From positions 1 through 34,192 of the forward strand of contig JAJDXV010000046.1 in assembly GCA_022823085.1 (NCBI GenBank): a stretch of DNA of 34,192 nt, given 5' to 3'. Under the pieces are notes generated by a model that was not told where the DNA came from, did no database searches, and was given only the letters and a program-made list of their open reading frames with translations. Made by a program: the position numbers and the translations under genes. This stretch comes from Candidatus Poribacteria bacterium (GTDB lineage Bacteria; Poribacteria; WGA-4E; WGA-3G). Positions 15,814 through 25,000 of this stretch are shown here, piece by piece; positions within the stretch are counted from its first letter, which is position 1; the number at the start of each line of letters is the position of its first letter.

Positions 15814-16938
15814 ATGAAAGAACTCATACAGCTCAGCAATAAACGACCTACACGAAAAATTATGGTAGGCGATGTTCCGATTGGCGGTGGGAGTCCAATC
15901 TCTATCCAGACGATGACAACGACGCTGACGCATGACATTGATGCCACACTCGCGCAGATAGAACGGTGTGCAGAGGCAGGTGCACAGATTGTCCGCGTGG
16001 CTGTCCCAGAGGAACCGGACGCGAAGGCACTCCGTTCGATCGTCCAACATGCATCCGTTCCCATCGTGTCGGACATCCATTTCAACTATCGTTACGCACT
16101 CGCTGCGGTGGACGCGGGGGTGGCAAAAGTTCGCATTAATCCGGGGAACATCGGCAGCGAGAAACGGATTGAAGAGGTCCTATCCGCAGCAAAAGCGGCG
16201 AATATCCCGATCCGTATCGGTGTCAACGAGGGATCGCTGGAAAAGGATCTGTTAGAGAAATACCCATCACCGACAGCGGAGGCGTTGGTAGAGAGCGCGA
16301 TGCGGCACATCAACATCTGCGAAGCGCACGATTTCAGGGACATCGCTATCTCTGTCAAGTCGAGCGATCCGCTGCGGATGATTGAAGCGAACCGGCAACT
16401 CTCAGCGAAAGTGCCGTATCCGTTACATCTCGGTGTGACGGAAGCTGGAACACCTCGGCGTGCACATGTTAAATCGACGCTCGGTATCGGTACGCTTCTC
16501 CTTGAAGGTATCGGTGATACCATCCGCATCTCGATCACCGGCGATCCGGTTGAAGAGGTGTTGACGGCTAAAGAACTCTTACGCGCCCTCGGTATGGCGG
16601 CGGACATGTTGGATGTTGTCTCCTGTCCATTCTGTGGTCGTGGTGACCCGGATGCGGATTATGAGAACATCGTCGCTGTTGCCGAGGAACTTTTGGAGAA
16701 ACACGGCATCAATATCCCCGTAGCGGTGATGGGTTGTGAAGTCAACGGGCCCGGTGAGACGCGGAACGCCGAAGTCGGTATCCACTTGGGTGGTAAAGAA
16801 CTCGCTGTCCTGAAGGTTCGCGGTGAACGCGTCCGTACCTTCCGAGGTAAAGACGAGGTAAACCCAGAATTTTTGGCGAACGCACTATTAGCGGCAGCAC
16901 AGCAGTTACAAGCATCTCAAACCGATAACACTTCTTAG
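15814..16938 (+). CDS. ispG: 4-hydroxy-3-methylbut-2-enyl diphosphate synthase
   Basis: IspG (GcpE) of the MEP isoprenoid pathway, a 4Fe-4S enzyme converting methylerythritol cyclodiphosphate to HMBPP. The 374 residues form a TIM barrel (about 1-255) and a C-terminal iron-sulfur domain. The three cluster cysteines are Cys271 and Cys274 (VSCPFCGRG) and Cys308 (VMGCEVNGPGE), with Glu315 as the usual fourth ligand. SIQTMTTT and VRVAVPEE near the N-terminus are standard. The length is that of the short bacterial form without the plant-type insert. It is followed after 8 bases by a membrane glycosyltransferase and, further on, by GT4, methyltransferase and uppP genes, which fits a polyprenyl-lipid neighbourhood. 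Confidence 0.96.
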   Translation: MKELIQLSNKRPTRKIMVGDVPIGGGSPISIQTMTTTLTHDIDATLAQIERCAEAGAQIVRVAVPEEPDAKALRSIVQHASVPIVSDIHFNYRYALAAVDAGVAKVRINPGNIGSEKRIEEVLSAAKAANIPIRIGVNEGSLEKDLLEKYPSPTAEALVESAMRHINICEAHDFRDIAISVKSSDPLRMIEANRQLSAKVPYPLHLGVTEAGTPRRAHVKSTLGIGTLLLEGIGDTIRISITGDPVEEVLTAKELLRALGMAADMLDVVSCPFCGRGDPDADYENIVAVAEELLEKHGINIPVAVMGCEVNGPGETRNAEVGIHLGGKELAVLKVRGERVRTFRGKDEVNPEFLANALLAAAQQLQASQTDNTS

Positions 16939-16946
16939 GGTTAAAA

Positions 16947-18464
16947 ATGAACGATTTTCAGCAGCATATCCAAAAAGCGATTCGATTGATCCCCGTTCAA
17001 ATCGGATTGATCGCGCTGTTTTTCTGTGTTTATCACCTATTTTTGAAATATATCATGCGCGAGACGGGGCTCGACTTGGGGGCGGTCGGATATAACAACC
17101 ATGTTGTGCCGCTTTACGCCCAACCGAGTTTCGACTTGAGTTTGTGGATACTGCCCGCCTTAGTTATCTGTGCCGGTTTTCTGTACCTCTGCCACAGATA
17201 CCTACTTTCGGATGTATCTGACAACCGTTTAATCGGTATAGCGATTGTATGTTTCATCGCGGTTAACATCAGCGTTGCCCAAATTGACGGATACCGAGAA
17301 ATTGGACCAGAAGGCGAGAAGAAACGGATTTTAACGCTTCTGGAACCCTATACGCGGACTTCGCTGGAGTATTATGGCGATGTGCCGCGGGTTGACGAAC
17401 TCGGAATCCGCAGGTTTCTCAAGGATTATAGTAAACCGGAAGTATTTGATAGGCTTTCAGGGCATACGCGGACCCATCCCCCGGGGGGTGTGCTTTTCTT
17501 ATGGCATGTGAGTGGTCTTTTCGGGTACAATCTCATATCCGCATCTTTAATCACAATCCTCTTTACCGCGCTTACAGTGATACCGATCTACCGCCTTGCG
17601 GAGATGCTTTACGGCAAACAGGTCGCACGTTACGCGCTCCTCCTTTTCCTTATCACTCCCAATTTTGTGATGTTCACCGGCACGTCGATGGACGGTCCCT
17701 TCAGTGTCTTTCCGATTCTGAGTATCTACCTCTTTTATATAGCGAGAGAACGGGAGACTATACCCGATCAGAAGTGGAATGAATTCCGTCCCTACAGTTT
17801 ATTGACAGGACTTTCACTTGCTCTTGGCATGTTCATGACGTATTCGACAGTCGTTGTCGGTGTGTTCTTGTGCGTCATCGCCTTATTGGAACGACAGCGG
17901 TTCGTGCAATATCTCAAGGTGCTGCTGTTCGCGAGTGCCGGATTTATCGGCTTCTATTTGGTGCTCTTTGTCCTGACAGGGTTCCGTCCGATTGAGGCGC
18001 TCTGGGCAGCGATCAAAAAGGACGAGATGGGTATGGGTACGGGGTACGAAAGTGTCGGACGCTATTTCCACCTAAGTTTTGCTAATCTTTTTGCTTTCCT
18101 CATCGGTGTCGGGCTCCCCATAACAACCGTATGGCTCCGGCAGCTTGTCGCAACAATAAGGGACTGGCGGCAAGACACGCTCACCTCTGAAGGAAAAACC
18201 GATGAACCACAGAAAACTTGGATATTCCGTCACGAGCACGCAGACACTTTCGTTATCGGTTTCCTGATTACGCTCCTCTTTTTCACGTTTTCGACGCTAT
18301 TTACGATGGAGGTTGAGCGTATCTGGATTTTCATGGTGCCCTTTTTCGTGATTCCAGTTGCCAAACACCTCACGGCGCGCCCGATCTCCGATTTTTATTG
18401 GGTTATGTGTATCCTCGTTGCACAACTCATTATCGGGGAGGTACTCCTTTACACGTACTGGTAG
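16947..18464 (+). CDS. GT-C membrane glycosyltransferase (ArnT/PMT-like, GT39 type)
   Basis: A 505-residue polytopic protein with about ten to twelve membrane spans. Membrane spans at about residues 15-35, 66-86 and 93-113 precede a large non-membrane loop (about 113-175) with charged residues. Then comes THPPGGVLFLWHVSGLFG (about 171-188), the HPPG motif seen in ArnT-like and dolichyl-phosphate-mannose-type transferases. Such enzymes use polyprenyl-phosphate sugars on the outer face of the membrane. AGGG lies a few bases upstream of ATG, and the 8-base gap to ispG suggests co-translation. A GT4 glycosyltransferase follows after 25 bases. The sugar and acceptor are unknown. Confidence 0.78.
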   Translation: MNDFQQHIQKAIRLIPVQIGLIALFFCVYHLFLKYIMRETGLDLGAVGYNNHVVPLYAQPSFDLSLWILPALVICAGFLYLCHRYLLSDVSDNRLIGIAIVCFIAVNISVAQIDGYREIGPEGEKKRILTLLEPYTRTSLEYYGDVPRVDELGIRRFLKDYSKPEVFDRLSGHTRTHPPGGVLFLWHVSGLFGYNLISASLITILFTALTVIPIYRLAEMLYGKQVARYALLLFLITPNFVMFTGTSMDGPFSVFPILSIYLFYIARERETIPDQKWNEFRPYSLLTGLSLALGMFMTYSTVVVGVFLCVIALLERQRFVQYLKVLLFASAGFIGFYLVLFVLTGFRPIEALWAAIKKDEMGMGTGYESVGRYFHLSFANLFAFLIGVGLPITTVWLRQLVATIRDWRQDTLTSEGKTDEPQKTWIFRHEHADTFVIGFLITLLFFTFSTLFTMEVERIWIFMVPFFVIPVAKHLTARPISDFYWVMCILVAQLIIGEVLLYTYW

Positions 18465-18489
18465 CCACCCTATATGTGCAATAGACCGA

Positions 18490-19587
18490 ATGAAGATTCT
18501 CTACGTCATCGATTCCATGACAAAAGATGGGGCTGAGTCGCAGCTGCTCAAGACGTTAGCACGATTACCATCGGAGCGATATGAGGTATCCGTGGTGCTA
18601 AGTCGTACCGAAGGTGAACGCGCAACGGAACTTGTGTCAACGCCTTGTGTTCGAGAAGTTGTCACACTCGCGACTGTAGATAGACGTAAGCATCTGCTGG
18701 AAAAAGCGTTCGCACTCGCTGGTATCGTCAAGGCGACCCAACCGGACATTGTGCATAGCTGGCTATGGTATTCAAATTTCCTCTGCGGACTCTCCCGAAA
18801 GTTAGGCTTTTGGCGACGCACCCCATTTGTCGCCTCACAACGCGGCGATTATCACGCACGGTACGGCAAGTTTCGACTCTGGTTGACCGAAAAACTTATC
18901 TACAACACCGCCGATGTCCTATTGACAAACGCAGAACCGATTCAACGCGATCTCTGTCAGCGGTACCCAGACAAAAAAATTTATAGCATTCCCAATCTAC
19001 TGGAATTACCGACGCAGACGTGGCAGCAGCGTCAAAGGTCTGACGCTGAGCAAAAGTTAATCGTCTGTGTCGGACGCTTCGCACCCGAAAAGGGACATCG
19101 GTATCTCATAACGGCGTTAAACTTACTGAAACAGCAAGATATTGCGTGGCGATGTACGTTTCTCGGTGAGGGCGAACTTGAGGCGGAACTCCGTTCGCTC
19201 GTGGAAACGTATGGACTTTCGGAACAAGTGGCGTTTCCCGGTTTTTGTGAAGACGTTTTTTCCGTGCTTTTGACAGCAGATGTTTTCGTGCTGCCATCGC
19301 TTCATGAGAGTTCACCGAATGCATTAATTGAGGCGATGGCAGTCGGGATGCCGTGCGTCGCGTCGGATGTAGGTGGCATCGTCGATCTGATTGAAGACCG
19401 GAAGAACGGTCTCGGAGTGCCGCCAGAGGATTCTGAGGCGTTGGCATCGGCACTGCATCAGTTGCTGACGAATCCCGATCTCGCCACGACCTTAGGACAG
19501 AACGCACGCACAACGATTCAACAGAAATTTAACAGCACAGAATCTATGCAGAAATTGGAAGATATCTACGGGCAGCTTCTACAATGA
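18490..19587 (+). CDS. GT4-family glycosyltransferase
   Basis: GT-B fold retaining glycosyltransferase of 365 residues. The N-terminal domain starts KILYVIDSMTKDGAESQLL, the glycine-containing acceptor-side loop. The C-terminal domain has VGRFAPEKGHRYLI, FLGEGELEAELRSL and VFVLPSLHESSPNALIEAMA with the E-x7-E nucleotide-sugar motif, then GMPCVASDVGG. An in-frame ATG at 18358 lies inside the upstream gene and is rejected: the family N-terminus begins exactly at 18490, although no clear ribosome site is visible. It probably adds a sugar to a lipid-linked or cell-surface glycan together with the preceding membrane transferase. The 127-base gap that follows (19588-19714) shows no gene. Confidence 0.88.
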   Translation: MKILYVIDSMTKDGAESQLLKTLARLPSERYEVSVVLSRTEGERATELVSTPCVREVVTLATVDRRKHLLEKAFALAGIVKATQPDIVHSWLWYSNFLCGLSRKLGFWRRTPFVASQRGDYHARYGKFRLWLTEKLIYNTADVLLTNAEPIQRDLCQRYPDKKIYSIPNLLELPTQTWQQRQRSDAEQKLIVCVGRFAPEKGHRYLITALNLLKQQDIAWRCTFLGEGELEAELRSLVETYGLSEQVAFPGFCEDVFSVLLTADVFVLPSLHESSPNALIEAMAVGMPCVASDVGGIVDLIEDRKNGLGVPPEDSEALASALHQLLTNPDLATTLGQNARTTIQQKFNSTESMQKLEDIYGQLLQ

Positions 19588-19714
19588 ATGCTCTAAACAT
19601 GCCGTCGCTACGCGACTGAAGGGGCTCTCGGGTGTCATACGATGGCTATCGACTCAATCGAAAACCGGTCTTGATGAAGGAAAAAACGGAGCAAAAACTT
19701 AATAATTAAAAAAA

Positions 19715-20410
19715 ATGAAAAATAGATTGACAAAGTGGCATTCTGCCTACATTCAGAACGCTTATCACGAACTCAAACGCGGCACAACGCGACAACAACT
19801 TGAGGCCCTGAACATTAACGCTACGAGTAAAAAGGTGCTGGATGTCGGATGCGGACCGGGGAATCTCCTCGTCGCGCTCGCTGCCGATGCACCAGAACTC
19901 CTCATCGGGGTGGATGTCGATGACGTGTTCTTGGTGTTTGGACGTTTTCACATCGAAAATTCGATAGAAGCCCCCGCCGTAACGCCTACCTTGCTCCGCG
20001 CTTCGCTTCCGACTTTGCCGTTCACAGACGAAACTTTTGATCTCGTCACCTGTTTCCTCGTCATGCCACACGTCCCTGATGATGGTACCGCCTTGATGGA
20101 ACTTGCGCGCGTTCTGAAACCGGGAGGCACACTCGCTATTTCTGGACACGGTTTCGGGTTCCCACTCCGTTACCTCAAGCGTTTCAGGCTGAAACCGTTG
20201 CAGATGTATCTCGCCAGTCTGATTTATAAATGCACTGGGGAAAAGTGGATCCGGAATACGCTTCAGAGCGAGAAGGAGGTTTGCGCGCTCCTGAATAGTA
20301 TCGGTGTCGTGCCAGAGGTCCGACACTACAATCAAAAAATTCTCGGATGTGTCGCGACTTATTGGATTAAGGCAATCAAAAGTGAGACGAGTCCTAAGGC
20401 GATGCAGTAA
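19715..20410 (+). CDS. class I SAM-dependent methyltransferase
   Basis: 231 residues with the Rossmann methyltransferase core: motif I VLDVGCGPG (41-49), an acidic end of strand two (VDVDD), motif II/III around FDLVTCFLVMPHV, and the post-motif RVLKPGGTLAISGHG. No substrate can be given; the neighbours (GT-C, GT4, uppP) suggest a cell-surface lipid or glycan. In-frame stops just before ATG 19715 fix the start, though the upstream region is A-rich without a clear ribosome site. The last 52 bases overlap the 3' end of uppP on the other strand, encoding the C-terminal YWIKAIKSETSPKAMQ. Confidence 0.87.
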   Translation: MKNRLTKWHSAYIQNAYHELKRGTTRQQLEALNINATSKKVLDVGCGPGNLLVALAADAPELLIGVDVDDVFLVFGRFHIENSIEAPAVTPTLLRASLPTLPFTDETFDLVTCFLVMPHVPDDGTALMELARVLKPGGTLAISGHGFGFPLRYLKRFRLKPLQMYLASLIYKCTGEKWIRNTLQSEKEVCALLNSIGVVPEVRHYNQKILGCVATYWIKAIKSETSPKAMQ

Positions 20411-21198
20411 TAGGAAAACAGCGAAAATTTGCCTCGATTTAGCACGACTAATAGGAACCGAAGTGCGATGTAACCGACGATGAATGCGGCGAGTGTCCCC
20501 GCAGCGACAATGTAAAACGGTATCGTGGTTTCTCCGATGTCTCGGATTTTCAGCACAACGGCGCCGAGTATAGCAGGTATTGAGAGCAGGAACGAGTATT
20601 CTGCCGCCGTTTTTGCTGGAACTCCTAAGAACAGTGCCAGTGAGATTGTCGTGCCGGAACGGGAGATCCCCGGTGTTATCGCGCATCCCTGCGCGATCCC
20701 GATGAGCGGTGCGTGCCATGCTCTCAGTTTTTCAGTGGAATCGTCAGCACTATCCGCTTCTTGTTTACGGAGGCGAGGCAGTTGCAGGGTAACCCCCGTG
20801 AGAATTAACATGACACTCACAAGGCGTACTTCATGGAAAAAGGACTCCAATTCCGTCTTGAATAGCACAGCGATAACACCCGTCGGAATCGAACCGAGCA
20901 GTATCAGCCATACAAACTTGAGGTCTGTTGATGCATTAAACGTTGATTTTGGTTTCCGCCAGAATTGGATGTCCGTGAGGGTAGATAATCCACCTATTGT
21001 TAACTTCCATATCGCGTCCCGGTAAACGACAAGCACGGCGGCTAATGTCCCGACGTGGAGCATCACATCGAAAAAGACGAGTGGCTCCTTGAGTCCGAGG
21101 AACGTCTGTGCCAAGACGAGGTGTCCTGAGCTGCTGACAGGTAAAAATTCGGTAAGACCTTGTAAAATTCCGAGAAGAACCGCTTCAAGAAATGTCAT
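20359..21198 (-). CDS. uppP: undecaprenyl-diphosphate phosphatase
   Basis: UppP (BacA) recycles the lipid carrier by dephosphorylating undecaprenyl diphosphate at the membrane. The 279 residues contain both signature motifs: GLTEFLPVSSSGHL with Glu17 and the Ser/His cluster (14-27), and PGISRSGTTI with Arg180 (176-185). About eight hydrophobic segments are present and the length is normal. Its final codons are read on the opposite strand as the end of the methyltransferase gene, a tail-to-tail overlap of 52 bases. Transcription starts in the 130-base divergent region shared with the ATPase gene. Confidence 0.95.
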   Translation of the reverse strand: MTFLEAVLLGILQGLTEFLPVSSSGHLVLAQTFLGLKEPLVFFDVMLHVGTLAAVLVVYRDAIWKLTIGGLSTLTDIQFWRKPKSTFNASTDLKFVWLILLGSIPTGVIAVLFKTELESFFHEVRLVSVMLILTGVTLQLPRLRKQEADSADDSTEKLRAWHAPLIGIAQGCAITPGISRSGTTISLALFLGVPAKTAAEYSFLLSIPAILGAVVLKIRDIGETTIPFYIVAAGTLAAFIVGYIALRFLLVVLNRGKFSLFSYYCIALGLVSLLIALIQ

Positions 21199-21265
21199 AC
21201 CCTAATTGTAGCATTTTATGAGCAAACTCGCAAGGTCAAATCTATTTGTAATTCACTGGACATTA

Positions 21266-21300
21266 ATTATACTTTAAAGTATAATACTTTAGCGTATAAT
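21266..21300 (+). promoter_or_regulatory. palindromic and tandem operator-like repeats before the ATPase gene
   Basis: A perfect 20-base palindrome (21266-21285, centred on CTTTAAAG) overlaps two tandem 15-base units, ACTTTAAAGTATAAT (21271-21285) and ACTTTAGCGTATAAT (21286-21300), which differ at two bases. Each unit ends in TATAAT, so the array probably combines promoter and operator. It lies 29 bases before the ATPase ATG. The encoded protein has a winged helix, so autoregulation is plausible. Confidence 0.6.
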
Positions 21301-21328
21301 ATTTTGAGATGCATTTGGAGGAAAATTC

Positions 21329-22732
21329 ATGTTTATTGATCGGCATCAAGAATTAGCAGCTTTAGAGCAGATGTTCCAATCAGGTGTCGCTGAATTTTTC
21401 GTCTTATATGGTAGACGGCGGGTTGGGAAAACCGAGCTGCTCACGCAGTTTTGTAAAAATAAAAGGAGTATCTACTTTCTGGCGAGTCAATTAAAAACAC
21501 CAGACCAACTTCGGCAGCTGACCGAAACCTCACGACACGTTATCAATGATCCGTTGTTGCAAAGCCTTGTTTTTGATGATTGGGAGTCCGCATTCATCTA
21601 TTTTGCTCAACAGGCGCGAGAAGAACGCCTTGTTTTAGTGCTTGATGAGTTCCAATACCTCTGTGAAGACAGTGCTGCACTCCCGTCGGTGATCCAACGC
21701 TTCTGGGACCTACACGGGAAAAACAGCAAACTTTTCTTGATTCTGTGCGGATCACAGGTGAGTTTCATGGAGCAGGAGGTGTTGGCGGAACGATCGCCTC
21801 TATATGGAAGACGGACTGGGCAACTCCGGTTGATGCCGTTGTCGTATCGTGATAGCGGTTCCTTCTTTTTAGAACAATCGGCAAAAGAGAAGTTAATCCT
21901 CTACGGCATCACGGGTGGTATTCCGGCATATCTCAATCAATTAAATACTGTACAAGCGACACTTGAACAACAGATCAAGGACAAACTGCTCACACCGCAG
22001 AGTTACCTGTTCGATGAAGTCAACTTCCTTTTGCGTTCGGAACTCAGGGAACCGAGAACTTATGCGAGCCTGTTGCACGCGATTGCTGGTGGTGCGACGC
22101 GACTCAATGAAATTTCCCAACGGGTAGGACTTGACCCGACGAATGGAAATAAATATTTGAGCGTGCTCCGAGAATTAGGATTAATCAAGCGTGAAACACC
22201 GGTGACGGAACGTGTACCCGAAAAAAGCAGAAAAGGACTCTATAAAATTGCGGATAACTATGTCAAGTTCTGGTTTCGGTTTGTGCTACCGAACCGGAGT
22301 CTCATTGAATCTGGAAACGCCGATTTGGTATATCAACAGATGATTGCACCGAACTTGTCACACTATATGGGAGCCATCTTTGAAGACATTTGTCGCCAAT
22401 ACGTCGAACGTTATTGGAAAGAGAAAATAGAAGTTGCTCCGGTACGGGTCGGTGCACATTGGGGATCCGACTTTGAAATCGATGTATTAACAGAAAACGT
22501 CGATGGAAGTCATTGGTTTGGGGAGTGCAAATGGTGGAATGCGCCTGTTGGAGAGAATGTTCTAAACCGTCTTATTGAGAACGCTGCGAAAGTTCATGAT
22601 AAGTGGAAGCAAAATCCGAAATATGTCCTGTTCTCTGCTAACGGTTTTACAGATGCACTCCAACAAAGATCAGAGAAAGAAGGCGTGTCGCTCATTGAGA
22701 CAGATAATCTGTTTGAGTCTGCTACTGAATGA
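21329..22732 (+). CDS. AAA ATPase with winged helix and DUF234/PD-(D/E)XK nuclease domain
   Basis: 467 residues of the archaeal-type ATPase family (ATPase_2 plus DUF234). Walker A is G28RRRVGKT35, Walker B VLVLDEF (Asp106, Glu107), with a sensor-like CGS at 140-142. A winged helix lies around 243-290 (LNEISQRVGLDPTNGNKYLS). The C-terminal domain has the nuclease signature FEIDVL (Asp385) ... GECKW (Glu399, Lys401) after Glu354 of FEDICRQYV. Members occur in scattered, often multiple copies in bacteria and archaea and look mobile or defence-related; no biochemical role is settled to my knowledge. GGAGG lies just before the ATG. It is a single gene, with its own operator-like array, between uppP (divergent) and hisS (convergent). 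Confidence 0.85.
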   Translation: MFIDRHQELAALEQMFQSGVAEFFVLYGRRRVGKTELLTQFCKNKRSIYFLASQLKTPDQLRQLTETSRHVINDPLLQSLVFDDWESAFIYFAQQAREERLVLVLDEFQYLCEDSAALPSVIQRFWDLHGKNSKLFLILCGSQVSFMEQEVLAERSPLYGRRTGQLRLMPLSYRDSGSFFLEQSAKEKLILYGITGGIPAYLNQLNTVQATLEQQIKDKLLTPQSYLFDEVNFLLRSELREPRTYASLLHAIAGGATRLNEISQRVGLDPTNGNKYLSVLRELGLIKRETPVTERVPEKSRKGLYKIADNYVKFWFRFVLPNRSLIESGNADLVYQQMIAPNLSHYMGAIFEDICRQYVERYWKEKIEVAPVRVGAHWGSDFEIDVLTENVDGSHWFGECKWWNAPVGENVLNRLIENAAKVHDKWKQNPKYVLFSANGFTDALQQRSEKEGVSLIETDNLFESATE

Positions 22733-22819
22733 ACATACGATTTCAACAACAAACGGAAGAACTGTTGAGCCACACGCAACGTATCGAAGATGCCTATAGT
22801 GGACAAACGACGACTTTTA

Positions 22820-24157
22820 TCAGGTAACAGATGCCGACAATTCTTTAATTTTTGCAACCAGTTCGGCTCTCGGGACGGTATGCTGTTCCCTGTTCGCGAG
22901 GTTTCGGACGACAACTGTTCCCGCTTCGACTTCATCAGAGCCGAGGATGACGGCGTACGGAATGCCTTTGGTGTCGGCGTACTTCATCTGTGTGCCGATG
23001 CGGGTCGGACGCGAATAGACCTCTGTGCGGACACCGCTTTGGCGCAACAACGTCGCGACTTTCAGTGATTCCGTTGCAAGATCGGCATCAAAAACAGTGA
23101 CCAATACCTCTGTCACCGTTTTACCGACTGTGGACGGAAACATATCAAATTCCTCCATCACGTCAATAATCCGCTCAATACCGAAACTGATTCCCGTTGC
23201 AGGATACCCTTGTTTGCTGAAACTTCCGATGAGTTCGTCGTATCTACCGCCGCCGGTGATACTCCCGATTTTCGGTTCTTCAACAACAGTCTCATAGATC
23301 GGACCGGTGTAGTATTCCAAGCCGCGCACCATCGCAACATTCACCTTGTAGAATTCCTCTGGGACACCGAGTGTTGTGAGGTAGCCGATCAGTTCCTCCA
23401 ATTCCGCTATACCCTCTCGTGCGACTTCAAATTCGCCGAGTTGCTCGCTGAGTGCGTTCAGGACGGTCTCCGCATCGCCCTCAACCTCAAGTAGCGTCAG
23501 GAGTTTCTCAATAACAGGTTCCGGAATCTGGTTCTCTGCTAATTCCGCTCTGACCCCTGCTAACCCGATTTTATCCAGTTTGTCGATGGAACGATAAAGT
23601 CCACCGAGTTGTTCAGTCGGTACGCCAGCGAATTGTCCGATACCGGTGATGAGTTTCCGGTCGTTGATGTTAACCTCGAATTGCTTGAAACCGAGGCGTG
23701 TTAGTACCTGATAGACGAGATTGACGTTTTCAGCGTCAGCGAGCATGCTTTCGCTGCCGACGGTATCTGCGTCACACTGGAAGAATTGGCGGTAGCGTCC
23801 CTTCTGTGGACGTTCCGCTCGCCACACCGGATCAATCTGGTATCGTTTAAACGGTTTCGGCAGTTGTGGGTACATCGCGATCACGCGACAGAGCGGCACC
23901 GAAAGGTCATAGCGGAGTGAGATGTCCTCTTTCCCACCGACGTGACCTGCCTGATAGATAAGTTTTTCTGCGTCTGGTCCGTATTTACCTGTGAGTACTT
24001 CGGAGAGTTCGAGTGCAGGTGTTTGTAAGGGTTCAAATCCGAATTCTTCAAACACCTCACGAATGACATCTATGACGTACTGCCTCGGAATCATCTGTTG
24101 AGGTAAAATATCTCGCGTCCCGCGCGGGACGCGCGGTTTAATGAATGGGGCTGCCAT
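22820..24157 (-). CDS. hisS: histidyl-tRNA synthetase
   Basis: Class II aminoacyl-tRNA synthetase, 445 residues, charging tRNA-His. Motif 1 lies near the N-terminus, motif 2 is RAERPQKGRYRQF (113-125), and the histidine-specific RGLEYYTG (278-285) and TGGGRYD (301-307) are intact. The C-terminal anticodon-binding domain runs from about 345 to 440. An AAGGAG ribosome site lies 8 bases before the ATG, within the 18 bases after the hisG stop. It is the third gene of the hisZ-hisG-hisS operon and so falls under the histidine attenuator upstream of hisZ. Full retention of catalytic motifs distinguishes it from its paralogue HisZ two genes upstream. Confidence 0.95.
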   Translation of the reverse strand: MAAPFIKPRVPRGTRDILPQQMIPRQYVIDVIREVFEEFGFEPLQTPALELSEVLTGKYGPDAEKLIYQAGHVGGKEDISLRYDLSVPLCRVIAMYPQLPKPFKRYQIDPVWRAERPQKGRYRQFFQCDADTVGSESMLADAENVNLVYQVLTRLGFKQFEVNINDRKLITGIGQFAGVPTEQLGGLYRSIDKLDKIGLAGVRAELAENQIPEPVIEKLLTLLEVEGDAETVLNALSEQLGEFEVAREGIAELEELIGYLTTLGVPEEFYKVNVAMVRGLEYYTGPIYETVVEEPKIGSITGGGRYDELIGSFSKQGYPATGISFGIERIIDVMEEFDMFPSTVGKTVTEVLVTVFDADLATESLKVATLLRQSGVRTEVYSRPTRIGTQMKYADTKGIPYAVILGSDEVEAGTVVVRNLANREQHTVPRAELVAKIKELSASVT

Positions 24158-24175
24158 GCGTTTTGCTCCTTAAAA

Positions 24176-24955
24176 TTAAATGTGTCCGGGAAGTGATTGG
24201 CTCCGACGTCTCCGCAGACCTTTCTGCAGTGTCTCCTTGAATTCTTCAATCTTTTCCGATTTCCACGGGTCTCTGAGCGCTTTCGGATTGGCGATAAGTG
24301 TAGATTCGGATTGGCGTAAGCGTTCAATCTCCTTGAGTGAATTCGCTTTGATGGTGCGCCGTGATGCCGTCGAGTTGTCAATGATAGCATCGGCTTCTTC
24401 AGGGGGTTTCCCTTCAGTCGCGCCAAACGAGAGCATGAGCGTAACCGGCGATTGGTAACTACCACGGGTGTTGAGGCGTTTCCACGGTGTTAGAATAGTG
24501 GGTGCAATCTTGTTATCTGTCTTTTCGAGGATATATTTCTCGGCGATATTCAAGTATTCGGTAGAAATGAGAATGTCTCCATCCGCGCGGGTCATCAAAT
24601 CCTCAAAAGTATTGATATCTTCTCGTTCTTCGCGAACAGCGAGGATGATATCAATGTGCCCATATTCCAGAGGCAATATCTCTTCAACCTCTGAATCTGT
24701 CTCTTCGACCCAATCTTGACCGGTAATCCCTAAATCGTAGAAGTCATCCATGCCGACATAGACCGGTATCTCTTGTGGACGTGAAATCTTGACCTGAAAT
24801 TCGTCGTCATCGCGGAAGGTCGCGCGATAAGATCTGTCAGTTCCGGTATAACCGTTGAGTTCGTAACCGGCACGCTGAAACAGTTCAAGGGTCTCTCCTT
24901 GGAGGCTCCCTTTCGGTAAAAGTAGGTTCAGCGTCCGTTGTGATTCCGTTTGCAT
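24176..24955 (-). CDS. hisG: ATP phosphoribosyltransferase, short form
   Basis: First enzyme of histidine synthesis (ATP + PRPP to phosphoribosyl-ATP). The 259 residues contain LLPKGSLQGETLELF (12-26), ISRPQEIPVYV (57-67), DLGITGQDWVEE (74-85) and a diverged PRPP loop near 187-206 (ADAIIDNSTASRRTIKANSL). It lacks the C-terminal ACT-like regulatory domain of the long form, so it is a HisG-S type that needs HisZ. That fits hisZ being encoded immediately upstream (45-base gap). GAAGGAG lies 8 bases before the ATG. The usual GAVExAP segment reads GATEGKP here and is somewhat divergent. Confidence 0.92.
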   Translation of the reverse strand: MQTESQRTLNLLLPKGSLQGETLELFQRAGYELNGYTGTDRSYRATFRDDDEFQVKISRPQEIPVYVGMDDFYDLGITGQDWVEETDSEVEEILPLEYGHIDIILAVREEREDINTFEDLMTRADGDILISTEYLNIAEKYILEKTDNKIAPTILTPWKRLNTRGSYQSPVTLMLSFGATEGKPPEEADAIIDNSTASRRTIKANSLKEIERLRQSESTLIANPKALRDPWKSEKIEEFKETLQKGLRRRRSQSLPGHI

Positions 24956-25000
24956 CGTAAATGCTCCTTCTTCTTTAGCGTTTGTAGCCCCAATTTTCTT

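Noticed and set aside
19588..19714. Possible terminator or small gene between the GT4 and methyltransferase genes
   Set aside because: GTCG/CGAC is only a 4-pair stem without a T-run, and the longest small ORFs there have no ribosome site.
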